The notes below the pieces were generated by a model. The model did no database searches, had not been told where the DNA came from, and saw only the letters and a list, made by a program, of their open reading frames with translations. A stretch of 28,414 bases of DNA. Source: a virus. The DNA is taken from IMG/VR virus record IMGVR_UViG_3300030382_001549, positions 1,069 through 29,482 of that record; one strand, given 5' to 3'. The position numbers and the translations under genes are program-made. Each line of letters opens with the position of its first letter. The stretch's first letter is position 1. Of the stretch, positions 1 to 6,204 are shown piece after piece.

Positions 1-554
1 TCATAGAATCCAGCAATCTTTAATACAACTCTACTCATTGCTCTTTTCTCTGCCATAGCTACAGGGAATTTTTTACCCCCTCCCATTAAGTTGTTGTCTG
101 CAGATTCTCCAAACGACATCATGTTTCTCTGTTCTCCATTAACAGTCATAGAAGCAACAGCTTTTAATACACAATATCCTTTCTCAATATCCATACTTAT
201 AACTTCATAAGCTACAGTTATCTTTTGTTTAGACACAATCTTATCTATACCTGTTCTTGTGATAATCACAAATCCTCTTTTGTCTTTGTAAATATCTTCT
301 TCAGTTAAACCATTTTCAATATAAAGCCTTCTTAAAGCTTCTTTCTTGGTTTCAATTTTTACCTCAGTGTTGTTTTCAACTTTTTTCATTTTAGTTTTAG
401 TTAAGTTATTACTCATTTTATAATCATTTTGGTTAATATTCTCTTTTGGTTGATAGTTATTATATTCGTATTCCATTAAATCGTAATCTATATCCATCAT
501 ATCCATTTCATTATCATACGATTCTTCTAATAGTTGTTTTTTAATTCTGCTCAT
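1..554 (-). CDS. Probable recombination-associated protein (3' end beyond window)
   Basis: An open frame starts at the ATG at 554 and runs off the left edge without a stop, giving 184 residues. The first 60 or so residues are acidic, Asn-rich and low in complexity. A folded part follows, with the segment FGESADNN and then PVAMAEKRAMSRVVLKIAGFYE-like sequence at the visible end. From memory this 'AMAEKRAxSRxxLKxxGFYE' signature is common in phage proteins encoded near recombination and replication genes, but I cannot tie it to a named family. The start overlaps the end of the upstream zinc-motif gene by 14 bases, so the two are probably co-transcribed and translationally coupled. A role in single-strand DNA handling is an inference from family memory and position only. 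Confidence 0.6.
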   Translation of the reverse strand, partial: MSRIKKQLLEESYDNEMDMMDIDYDLMEYEYNNYQPKENINQNDYKMSNNLTKTKMKKVENNTEVKIETKKEALRRLYIENGLTEEDIYKDKRGFVIITRTGIDKIVSKQKITVAYEVISMDIEKGYCVLKAVASMTVNGEQRNMMSFGESADNNLMGGGKKFPVAMAEKRAMSRVVLKIAGFY

Positions 555-837
555 ATTTATATGTTTTTGGGTTAAAATTATGTTCTTTGCAGTATTCATC
601 AAACGAGCTTTCACTCCACTCATAGCAAGCTGTGCACCTATTTGTATCTACATGAAGCGTATCTCCACAACATAAACTTACTTCTTGCATCTCCTCAAGT
701 TCATCAATACATTCAACACATACATCCGTATCATCATACTTAGGGTTACATCCACAATTTTTGCAGTAATCTATGTCGGGGCCGTTGTATAAGGTAGGGT
801 CAATATATTGCCCTCCTGTAATAATAGTTTTAATCAT
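541..837 (-). CDS. Small zinc-ribbon-like protein, unknown function
   Basis: This 98-residue protein carries four Cys clusters: CKNCGC near residue 25, CVEC near 40, CCG near 56 and CTAC near 68. Their spacing suggests one or two zinc-binding knuckles. The rest is acidic and hydrophilic, with no membrane segment or signal peptide. It is the first gene behind the best host-type promoter in the window (886-917), with a leader of roughly 40 bases, and overlaps the next gene by 14 bases. It therefore looks like the leading gene of an early or replication operon. Zinc binding is inferred from the Cys pattern; a regulatory or nucleic-acid-binding role is only plausible. Confidence 0.7.
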   Translation of the reverse strand: MIKTIITGGQYIDPTLYNGPDIDYCKNCGCNPKYDDTDVCVECIDELEEMQEVSLCCGDTLHVDTNRCTACYEWSESSFDEYCKEHNFNPKTYKYEQN

Positions 838-885
838 AGTTAGTTTTTTTAGGTTTATATTCTATTTATTGTTTCAAATCTTGTA

Positions 886-917
886 CAAAGATACGAATAA
901 TAAATGGAACTGCCAAA
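886..917 (-). promoter_or_regulatory. Bacteroidetes-type promoter for the leftward (early) operon
   Basis: On the minus strand TTTG (917-914) is separated by 20 bases from TATCTTTG (893-886). This matches the known Bacteroidetes sigma-factor consensus of TTG/TTTG about 17-23 bases before TAnnTTTG. Transcription would begin a few bases below 886 and give a leader of about 40 bases to the ATG at 837. It lacks the TTTCGT element of the three phage late-promoter candidates, so it may be read by unmodified host polymerase. Confidence 0.65.
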
Positions 918-1004
918 TTATTTTGGACTTTTATTTAATTTTCTTTGTGTCTCTACTATATTATACGAGATGTTTTAGTAAAAGGTTACAATTTTTTTAC
1001 CTTT

Positions 1005-1086
1005 TCTTTATCTTTTTCTTTTTCTTTAGCTTTATCTTGTTCTTATTCTTTAAGGGTACAGATACCCTATAGATACCCTTTAATTA
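1005..1086 (-). repeat. Border element, left copy: hairpin plus purine-rich tract
   Basis: Read on the plus strand, a pyrimidine tract built from CTTTATC/CTTTTTC units (1005-1050) is followed by AGGGTA-CAGA-TACCCT (1053-1068) and a second ATACCCTT (1073-1080). AAGGGTA at 1052 can also pair with TACCCTT at 1074-1080. A recognisably similar element lies at 26224-26287. On the minus strand it starts directly at the stop codon of the metallophosphoesterase gene and lies upstream of the promoter at 886-917. No U-run follows the hairpin, so it does not look like an ordinary terminator. Confidence 0.5.
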
Positions 1087-2175
1087 AAAATAATGTGTAA
1101 TTCTTGCAACCTGTCCGTTAAACTTCTCATGTAAAAAACCTTCAACAGCTTTAGGTACACCTGTAAAACCCTTTCTACTATGCCAACTATCTGTTCCGCT
1201 GGGACTTCTTAAATATTCAATAGTAACTCCAATATAATCTTTAGCGTCTAAATATTTATGTTTAACCTTGTGATGTAAATGATGTAAATACCAATACCTA
1301 AATTTAGTTTCAGACCAATATTTTGGTTTTTCATTAGCCATTAATAATGGTAATTTATCCATTTTAGCTCCATCTCCATGCTCTAATCCAATTAAACTAT
1401 TACCATACTTATAATATTTTCTATGAGAAACTTCCGCATCAACAGTTACATCATCACATTTTCTAAACCAACTCTTAAGTGCATGAGCTAAATGAAAACC
1501 ACTTTGATAATCATGATTGCTCATTGAATGCACACAATCTACAGGAGCCACCTCCCTTAAAATCTCCACACATTGCACATATAAAGCTAAAGCAATTTCA
1601 AAATGTTCCCACCATTTTCCATCTGTATCTTGATGAGTTCCTTTAGTAGTTGTATTGTAAACATTATCTATATGTAAAATATCATTACCTATACAAAATA
1701 ATATTCTATCTATATTAAATCCCTCAACCTTCCACAATATACCATTAATACCTTCCATAACTCTTTCTATAGCTACATCTATATTATAACCATCTTTAGT
1801 TTCAGTTTCGTTAGAATATTTACCTATATGTATATCAGCTGGGTTAATAACTAACAAGTGTTCGTTAGCATCTTTTTTATTTCTTTTTATTTTTTTGTAG
1901 TCTGGAGAGTGATTTTCAATTAATTCTTTTATTTTGGGTAAAATAATTTCTTTCTCATCAATATTTTCTTTTGTTACAATAGAGAATCTTAATTCTCCTG
2001 AAGCTGATTGCCAATGCTTTACACTAACAACATCTTTTTTATCTATTCCCCTCTGATTTAAGTGTAGTTCTAAAGCTGTATTACCATTTATATTGTCAAC
2101 AGTTTCAGCTCTATTTTGATAAACTAATTCTTCTTCCTCTTTAGTTAATCTTAATCTTCTTCCGTATTCTTTCAT
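1084..2175 (-). CDS. Calcineurin-like metallophosphoesterase
   Basis: This 363-residue protein shows the ordered motifs of the calcineurin-like phosphoesterase superfamily: D-x-H at 114-116 (ADIHIG), GND at 163-165 followed by H168, SNHD at 219-222, EHGD at 265-268 and H-L-H-H at 299-302. These would bind two metal ions and hydrolyse phosphoesters. The N-terminal 100 residues are charged and may be a separate domain. Phages often carry such enzymes, and DNA or nucleotide processing is the usual guess, but the substrate cannot be read here. The gene is separated from the holin-like genes by strong hairpins. A TATATTTG box lies about 11 bases before its ATG, so it is probably a separate transcript. 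Confidence 0.85.
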   Translation of the reverse strand: MKEYGRRLRLTKEEEELVYQNRAETVDNINGNTALELHLNQRGIDKKDVVSVKHWQSASGELRFSIVTKENIDEKEIILPKIKELIENHSPDYKKIKRNKKDANEHLLVINPADIHIGKYSNETETKDGYNIDVAIERVMEGINGILWKVEGFNIDRILFCIGNDILHIDNVYNTTTKGTHQDTDGKWWEHFEIALALYVQCVEILREVAPVDCVHSMSNHDYQSGFHLAHALKSWFRKCDDVTVDAEVSHRKYYKYGNSLIGLEHGDGAKMDKLPLLMANEKPKYWSETKFRYWYLHHLHHKVKHKYLDAKDYIGVTIEYLRSPSGTDSWHSRKGFTGVPKAVEGFLHEKFNGQVARITHYF

Positions 2176-2185
2176 GGTTTTTTTA

Positions 2186-2193
2186 CAAATATA
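2186..2193 (-). promoter_or_regulatory. Possible -7 box before the metallophosphoesterase gene
   Basis: TATATTTG on the minus strand fits TAnnTTTG, and the following TAA matches the TTTGTAA end of the late-promoter candidates. No TTG or TTTCGT is found at the expected distance, because that space is occupied by the terminator hairpin at 2205-2232. The box lies 11 bases before the ATG. Confidence 0.3.
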
Positions 2194-2204
2194 GTAAATA
2201 AAAT

Positions 2205-2232
2205 ATAAAAGGGGGAACTACCCCCCTTTTAT
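2205..2232 (-). terminator. Rho-independent terminator after the holin-like genes
   Basis: ATAAAAGGGGG (2205-2215) pairs with CCCCCTTTTAT (2222-2232), an 11-bp stem with a 6-base loop. On the minus strand the stem is followed by a T-rich stretch (ATTTTATTTAC). It is well placed to end the transcript that carries the lysis genes. Confidence 0.75.
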
Positions 2233-2264
2233 CACCCAAAAAAACTACTTGAAAACATAGAAAT

Positions 2265-2280
2265 ACTCCCGAATGGGAGT
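2265..2280 (-). terminator. Short GC hairpin between lysis genes and metallophosphoesterase
   Basis: ACTCCC (2265-2270) and GGGAGT (2275-2280) form a 6-bp stem with a 4-base loop. On the minus strand it is followed by ATTTCTATGTTTT, a weak T-rich tail. It may be an auxiliary terminator or an RNA-processing signal. Confidence 0.45.
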
Positions 2281-2283
2281 GTG

Positions 2284-2305
2284 TAGTTATCAGCAAAGAT
2301 AACTA
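2284..2305 (-). terminator. Hairpin overlapping the stop codon of the 92-residue membrane protein
   Basis: TAGTTATC (2284-2291) is the exact inverse complement of GATAACTA (2298-2305), giving an 8-bp stem with a 6-base loop that covers the stop codon at 2303-2305. No U-run follows at once, so it may protect the 3' end rather than terminate. The minus strand also reads TATCTTTG here (2301-2294), a TAnnTTTG match without a well-spaced -33 partner. Confidence 0.4.
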
Positions 2306-2581
2306 TTTTTTACAACAATCCTTATCACAAACAGGATTTTTCTCAAATGCTGAGAAAACTAAAGGTAAAACACCTATCCCTGTTAGTATCAAATTATTTG
2401 TTGTTATACCATATGTAGTTATATCAGCTGCAGCAGCTAATACAATCACACCCGATACCGTTCTTTTACTAGACCACTTGCCTTTATTATCCTTAAAAAG
2501 TTCTAATACAGATTTTACTAAGTCGGCAATTGGCTTAATTGCGTTCTCCGCTATAGCAGAGCCTATCCATTTCTTAAACAT
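2303..2581 (-). CDS. Holin-like membrane protein
   Basis: This 92-residue protein has an amphipathic N-terminal third. Two hydrophobic stretches follow (about residues 43-60 and 64-82), and it ends in a short Cys/Lys-rich tail (CDKDCCKK). Small size, two probable membrane segments and a charged C-terminus fit a phage holin, which permeabilises the inner membrane to time lysis. It starts one base after the stop of another small membrane protein and is the last gene before three hairpins. No family motif is decisive, so holin is an inference from topology and from its place next to other lysis candidates. Confidence 0.6.
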   Translation of the reverse strand: MFKKWIGSAIAENAIKPIADLVKSVLELFKDNKGKWSSKRTVSGVIVLAAAADITTYGITTNNLILTGIGVLPLVFSAFEKNPVCDKDCCKK

Positions 2582-2582
2582 A

Positions 2583-2759
2583 TTACTTCTTAGAGATATC
2601 AGCTATTCCCTGACCTAAGATAAGTGCAAGAATTGCGTAGTAAACTTTTTCAACTTCTCCTTCAGTTAATCCTAATTTAACAGATATAATAGGTACAAAA
2701 ATTGCAGACACAGTGTACCAAAATTTCTTTGAATTAAACATCTTTTTTAATATTTCCAT
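2583..2759 (-). CDS. Small holin-like protein of 58 residues
   Basis: The frame begins at the ATG at 2759 with MEILKKMFNSKKFW and ends at the TAA at 2585-2583. It has a hydrophobic stretch at about residues 14-28 (YTVSAIFVPIISV) and a second, weaker one at about 40-53 (YYAILALILGQGIA). From memory, short proteins of this shape ('KKFWxxxxxxxxPxI...L..I.AxILGQGIAD') are frequent in Bacteroidetes phages next to lysis genes. It sits between the outer-membrane-like protein and the 92-residue holin-like protein, so the two may form a holin/antiholin pair. Confidence 0.65.
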   Translation of the reverse strand: MEILKKMFNSKKFWYTVSAIFVPIISVKLGLTEGEVEKVYYAILALILGQGIADISKK

Positions 2760-2787
2760 TTTATTTTATTTTTTTATTTATTAATAT

Positions 2788-3174
2788 TTAGAAACGGATA
2801 GCCGCTCCTACCTTAAATTCTCCATCTTTACTATATGATGGCTCTACATATACATTCTCCCATACTTTTAGGGAATATCCTAAACTTAATTCTATATTGT
2901 CTAAATCAAATTCATCTGTAGATGATTGAGCTGAGATAAATATACCTCCACTTATATTGTATCTACCAAACACATCATATTCATCATCTCTCTTTCTTAG
3001 TCCCACCGTTAAGTTGTCATCTACTTGATATCCAACTCCAATACTATTAGTGAAATTTCCTACTCCCCAACTCTCATCATCTGAAGGTTGAGAAACATCA
3101 CTCACTACCATAAATTGAGCTGATGACGCTAATGTTGTAAAAACTACTGCTAATGTTAATAATACTTTTTTCAT
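2788..3174 (-). CDS. Secreted outer-membrane beta-barrel-like protein
   Basis: The 128-residue product starts with a clear Sec signal peptide (MKKVLLTLAVVFTTLASSAQ) of flavobacterial type, probably cleaved after Gln20. The remainder has about seven alternating amphipathic strands, with Gly, Tyr and Phe at turns and edges. It ends in Phe (…AAIRF), a hallmark of outer-membrane barrels recognised by the BAM machinery. It lies inside the lysis/host-interaction cluster. Possible roles are blocking superinfection at the cell surface, helping outer-membrane disruption during lysis, or altering the host surface. I cannot choose between them from sequence. Only about 108 mature residues remain, small for an eight-stranded barrel. 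Confidence 0.65.
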   Translation of the reverse strand: MKKVLLTLAVVFTTLASSAQFMVVSDVSQPSDDESWGVGNFTNSIGVGYQVDDNLTVGLRKRDDEYDVFGRYNISGGIFISAQSSTDEFDLDNIELSLGYSLKVWENVYVEPSYSKDGEFKVGAAIRF

Positions 3175-3182
3175 TTTATTTT

Positions 3183-3653
3183 TTATTTTAAGTTAATATA
3201 CTCTATTGTTACTTCTTTACCATCCTCTAAAGCTTTCGCTATAGGAGGATATATTCTTGTGTAAGCCTGAGTTGATTTTCCTATATAACCATCTTTTTCA
3301 ATTTGATTATTAACTTGAGTATCTCCAACAAGCAAACAACCAGCAGTGTGCTCATCAGTATTACCACAATGTATGAGGATGCAACCAAAATTCGGAACAT
3401 CTCTGACCCACAAAGTTCCCTTATGTATCTCTGAAAATCTATTTTTATATTTCTTATGTATTCTTCCAACTGTTCTTAATGTTATTCTGTATGTACCTTC
3501 TAGTATTCTAGTTTCTGTTACTATCTTATCTTCCATGCTTCTATACTCATCTTCTAAAGTATAACACAAAAACTTAACACCATCTGTTACATCAAACAAA
3601 AGACCACTTGTAGAATCTTCTTCACTACTAAATCTTACTACTTTTAATTTCAT
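3183..3653 (-). CDS. DUF5675-like protein, candidate lysin
   Basis: The frame is open from 3761, but I place the start at the ATG at 3653 (MKLKVVRFSS). The first 36 codons of the longer frame overlap almost entirely a better short gene at 3655-3783, and the 3653 ATG follows that gene's stop by one base. The 156-residue product has a His/Cys-rich segment (IHCGNTDEH then TAGCLLVGD, with His95, Cys96, His102, Cys106). This is the pattern I associate with DUF5675 proteins of phages. The H…[ST]xGC spacing is reminiscent of YkuD-type L,D-transpeptidases, but that is inference. No other peptidoglycan hydrolase is visible among the lysis genes, so this is the best endolysin candidate. Confidence 0.65.
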   Translation of the reverse strand: MKLKVVRFSSEEDSTSGLLFDVTDGVKFLCYTLEDEYRSMEDKIVTETRILEGTYRITLRTVGRIHKKYKNRFSEIHKGTLWVRDVPNFGCILIHCGNTDEHTAGCLLVGDTQVNNQIEKDGYIGKSTQAYTRIYPPIAKALEDGKEVTIEYINLK

Positions 3654-3654
3654 A

Positions 3655-3783
3655 TTATCTTCCCTGACCTCTATACTTTTTTTTATAACCTGTTTGTCCC
3701 TTAGAAGCATTCTTGCTATGAACTCCCTTACGCTTCTTATTATTTTTTTCCCTAAAGACAAATCCTAATCCTTTCTTAGCCAT
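3655..3783 (-). CDS. Short basic protein of 42 residues
   Basis: The frame runs from the ATG at 3783 to the TAA at 3657-3655 and encodes a very Lys/Arg/Gly-rich peptide that contains KGVHSKNASKG and ends KKYRGQGR. From memory, short basic peptides with this KGVHxKxxxSK…YKKKYRGQGR ending are common in Bacteroidetes phage structural/lysis blocks. Its ATG overlaps the TAA of the upstream gene (TAATG) and the next start follows its stop by one base, so it fits tightly into the operon. Function is unknown; nucleic-acid or envelope binding is suggested only by its charge. Confidence 0.65.
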   Translation of the reverse strand: MAKKGLGFVFREKNNKKRKGVHSKNASKGQTGYKKKYRGQGR

Positions 3784-4238
3784 TACGACAATGGAGCTGT
3801 TATCATTAAAACTTCAGCATCGCACTCCGCATTTGGCGCTGATGCTGCTATTTGAGTTATATTTGCAAGAGAATTGTAAGTTGTTCCCCCCACATCTATA
3901 CCTGTATCAGCATTCATTAAAAGAAAAGATTGCCCTGCTGAAAGTTTAAGAAACACAGAATCTGTACCATTATATAATCTTAGTCTCATGTAATTAGCGT
4001 CATCTAAATTAGTTATCCTAAAATACCCCCAATCAGCCGCTACCACCTGTCCTCTACCATCTTCAGTAGAAGTGTAGAAAATATCTGTAAAAGTAGTGTC
4101 AATACTCATTATTCTTTGTATAACCTCTCCTTGACTTTCATAAGATTTATCTATTGAATTACCATAAGAAACTCCATTAAGAACTATATTTTCTGTTATT
4201 GTTATTGTCGCCGTTGATGGCGTTACTGTAGTTGCCAT
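3783..4238 (-). CDS. Putative virion surface protein of 151 residues
   Basis: This 151-residue protein is rich in Thr, Ser, Val and Ile, in short beta-strand-like segments. It has no signal peptide, membrane segment or Cys motif apart from a single Cys near the end. The segment YFRITNLDDANYMRLRLYNG followed by SVFLKLSAGQSFLLMN reads like a beta-sandwich that presents a ligand-binding or assembly surface. It lies among small virion-type genes, overlaps the next ATG by one base and follows a single-TM protein. A head-decoration or tail-associated role is inferred from composition and neighbours only. Confidence 0.5.
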   Translation of the reverse strand: MATTVTPSTATITITENIVLNGVSYGNSIDKSYESQGEVIQRIMSIDTTFTDIFYTSTEDGRGQVVAADWGYFRITNLDDANYMRLRLYNGTDSVFLKLSAGQSFLLMNADTGIDVGGTTYNSLANITQIAASAPNAECDAEVLMITAPLS

Positions 4239-4239
4239 A

Positions 4240-4398
4240 TTATTTATTTTTTAATTTGTAAAACTTATATATTGTAAATGCAATTGCTAAAGATATTGAA
4301 ATTAAAGTCAATATCTGATTACACTCTGTAAGCATTAAAGAGCTCGCCCCTCCATTCGCCATTACTACCTGAACACTATCTTTCATCTCTGCTTTCAT
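4240..4398 (-). CDS. Single-TM holin-like protein of 52 residues
   Basis: The frame starts at the ATG at 4398 (MKAEMKDSVQ) and stops at 4242-4240, one base before the next gene. Residues about 29-45 (ILTLISISLAIAFTIYKFY region) form one strong membrane helix followed by a Lys-rich tail. It is filled with coding sequence in an otherwise gene-free gap and keeps the tight spacing of the operon. From memory, short one-helix proteins of this kind occur in Bacteroidetes phages between virion and lysis genes. A third membrane-acting protein in the cassette, such as a pinholin or antiholin, is possible but unproved. Confidence 0.6.
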   Translation of the reverse strand: MKAEMKDSVQVVMANGGASSLMLTECNQILTLISISLAIAFTIYKFYKLKNK

Positions 4399-4412
4399 TT
4401 TTTTAATTATTA

Positions 4413-4715
4413 TTATTCTATTGCTGGTACTGTAGGATTTGTATATCCTATAGCAACCGCTCCTGTATCTGCTGCATCAATTTTTAGAGAAGTTACATTA
4501 GTCATTATAAAATGTCTTTTAGCTGCCAATCCATCTAACGACGTTCCTGTTTGACCATCTACTGTTACTGTATCTATATCAACATCTGTTATACAAACAA
4601 CCTTATAAAAATCTCCTGTTACAGCTGTAGGATTAGAAGAAGCTGCTGTTATTATAGTTTGAGCTCCCTCTCCTGTAAGCTCCCTTAATGCATTTACTGT
4701 TGCTTTATCTGCCAT
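4413..4715 (-). CDS. Small virion-type protein, paralogue 1
   Basis: This 100-residue protein is clearly related to the neighbouring 93-residue product. Both have NEL/REL…GEGAQT near the start, VTG(D/N)FYKVV in the middle, TVDGQTGT or TIDGQSGT, then AxRHxxxTNVTSL and a final VAIGxTxPxVPAIE. The predicted fold is all-beta with no catalytic residues evident. It lies in the late block after portal, connector and other virion genes. A head-decoration or fibre-like surface protein is the most natural guess for a small duplicated beta protein here, but there is no direct evidence. Confidence 0.6.
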   Translation of the reverse strand: MADKATVNALRELTGEGAQTIITAASSNPTAVTGDFYKVVCITDVDIDTVTVDGQTGTSLDGLAAKRHFIMTNVTSLKIDAADTGAVAIGYTNPTVPAIE

Positions 4716-4727
4716 TTTTTTTTATTT

Positions 4728-5009
4728 TTAAGATTCTATTGCTGGAACTGAAGGATGAGTAAATCCAATCGCTACTCCACTAGCTATTTCTAAACTAGTA
4801 ACATTAGTTAAAACTAAATGTCTTGTAGCCGAAACCCCATCTAAAGCTGTTCCTGACTGTCCATCTATAGTTATTGTTGTAATTGTTCCTGTTTTTGCCC
4901 AAACAACCTTGTAAAAGTTTCCTGTTACTGTTCCCGAGCCATTATCCATAACGGTTTGAGCTCCCTCTCCGTTTAGTTCATATAATTCGTTTAATACTGG
5001 TTTATCCAT
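4728..5009 (-). CDS. Small virion-type protein, paralogue 2
   Basis: This 93-residue protein is the tandem partner of the 4413-4715 product. It shares the GEGAQT, VTGNFYKVV, IDGQSGT, TRHLVLTNVTSL and GFTHPSVPAIES segments and is shorter in the linkers, mainly in the loop after GEGAQT and near the C-terminus. The two genes are separated by only 12 bases, so they arose by tandem duplication and then diverged. As both copies remain open, both are probably used, perhaps forming a mixed surface lattice or two interchangeable decorations. Confidence 0.6.
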   Translation of the reverse strand: MDKPVLNELYELNGEGAQTVMDNGSGTVTGNFYKVVWAKTGTITTITIDGQSGTALDGVSATRHLVLTNVTSLEIASGVAIGFTHPSVPAIES

Positions 5010-5024
5010 TTTTTTATTTTTTAT

Positions 5025-5672
5025 TTATACTGAATATTTTAATTCTATTGACATATTGAAATATGTATCGTTAGCTCCGCTGGGATGTTTAATCATAGGC
5101 ATTAAAAAATCTCCTTTAGATAAACTATTTATCGCAAAAGAAGTGTCATCTATAGCTCCTAATTTAAGATTACTTGAGTAAGTAGAAGCTGTAAACTCCT
5201 CTAATAGAACTAGAGTATTAGTAGCAGCTGAAACCACAAATTCAGTGGGTTCATCAACAGTTACATTGCTTCCCTTACATAAAGCAAATGTAACAGTTTC
5301 AGTAGCATCTTTCCCTGTTACCCATCCATAAACATTCGATATAATACAATCCGCAGGAGCAACAAAAATAGAGCTTCTCAACATATTAGAAACACTTATA
5401 GAAAACCCAACCTGCACCGATGTGCTACCATAATCCCTTGTAAATTCTAAGTCTTTATTTACATCCATATTTGCTGGGAACTTATAATTTGCATCTGCTG
5501 GAGAACAATATCCTCTTAGTGTAATAGTATGTGGTTTAATATCTCCAATAGACTCCCAAACTAAATCTCCATCAGAATTTTTAGTTAATACAGTACTATT
5601 ACTTGCTGTACTAAAATCTAAAGGTAAATGAAGATTATCGTTACTTAAATTTCTATGTTCGTTAGCCGCCAT
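5025..5672 (-). CDS. Putative virion/fibre-type protein of 215 residues
   Basis: The 215-residue product begins MAANEHRNLSNDNLHLPLDF followed by a short SNSTVLTKNSDGDLVWES segment. From memory this kind of N-terminus is found on Bacteroidetes phage virion proteins that carry variable C-terminal domains. The remainder is beta-rich, with VGFSISVSNMLRSSIFVAPADCIISNVYGW and a C-terminal MSIELKYSV. It would be consistent with an attachment domain on a conserved anchor. The start overlaps the stop of the upstream gene by one base. Exact location in the particle is unknown. Confidence 0.55.
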   Translation of the reverse strand: MAANEHRNLSNDNLHLPLDFSTASNSTVLTKNSDGDLVWESIGDIKPHTITLRGYCSPADANYKFPANMDVNKDLEFTRDYGSTSVQVGFSISVSNMLRSSIFVAPADCIISNVYGWVTGKDATETVTFALCKGSNVTVDEPTEFVVSAATNTLVLLEEFTASTYSSNLKLGAIDDTSFAINSLSKGDFLMPMIKHPSGANDTYFNMSIELKYSV

Positions 5673-6193
5673 TATTTTTTATACTTATTATTAATATCTT
5701 TAAGTTTCTGAGCTAAATTCATAACATCATCACTAATAACTCCACTTTCTTCTTCTTTGTCAATCATATCTATAAGCTTACCAGCGGATTCAAAAACATC
5801 ATCATAACCAAATTGACCTGCTCTTTGTCTGATAGCTGTTAGCCCTTTTCTATAAACCTTATCATTTTTACCATAAGGAAATTTATATCTTTCTTTTGTT
5901 TCTTCACTAGCTTCCTCATTTATACATAAAAACCATTTCTCATAATTTTTCCAATCATCTCCATCATCTCCTAATAACTCATTACCATCTTCAGAGCTAA
6001 AAGACCAATCACTATTTTTATCAACCTTATCTTCTTCAATAAGAGATTTAGCATGAGAAAACCCATTACTATTTAATTTAGATTCATTATAATAATCTTT
6101 ATTATCTTCTTCACATTCAGATAGAGATTCGTACCTACACTCTCCATCATCTCCCCATCTCCATTTATTATTTTCACATTCTTTACAAGGCAT
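5672..6193 (-). CDS. Cys-rich N-terminus joined to a prohead-associated-type domain
   Basis: This 173-residue acidic protein has two parts. Residues 1-30 carry four Cys (C3, C6, C19, C27) around KWRWGDDGECRY. Residues about 45-165 include HAKSLIEEDKVDKNSDWSF, LLGDDGDDWKNYEKWFL, KFPYGKNDKVYRKGLTAIRQRAGQ and a final helix. From memory the second part matches a domain often found after or near prohead proteases and capsid genes in other phages ('WSF…DGN.LLG…GDDW..Y.KWxL…YPxGKxGKVYRxxLxAIRxRA'). A role in head assembly or maturation is therefore likely, but the mechanism is not known to me. Confidence 0.6.
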   Translation of the reverse strand: MPCKECENNKWRWGDDGECRYESLSECEEDNKDYYNESKLNSNGFSHAKSLIEEDKVDKNSDWSFSSEDGNELLGDDGDDWKNYEKWFLCINEEASEETKERYKFPYGKNDKVYRKGLTAIRQRAGQFGYDDVFESAGKLIDMIDKEEESGVISDDVMNLAQKLKDINNKYKK

Positions 6194-6204
6194 ATTTATA
6201 TTTT

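Noticed and set aside
773-1072. 99-residue plus-strand frame rich in Phe/Leu
   Set aside because: It reads the complement of the promoter and the purine-rich tract; its low-complexity Phe content comes from the CTTT repeats, and it overlaps a real gene start.
3281-3469. 62-residue frame with a hydrophobic segment on the minus strand
   Set aside because: Lies wholly inside the DUF5675-like gene in another frame, which has recognisable motifs across the same region.
3654-3761. N-terminal 36 codons of the longer DUF5675-like frame
   Set aside because: Overlapped by the better-supported 42-residue gene; the ATG at 3653 gives the expected tight spacing.
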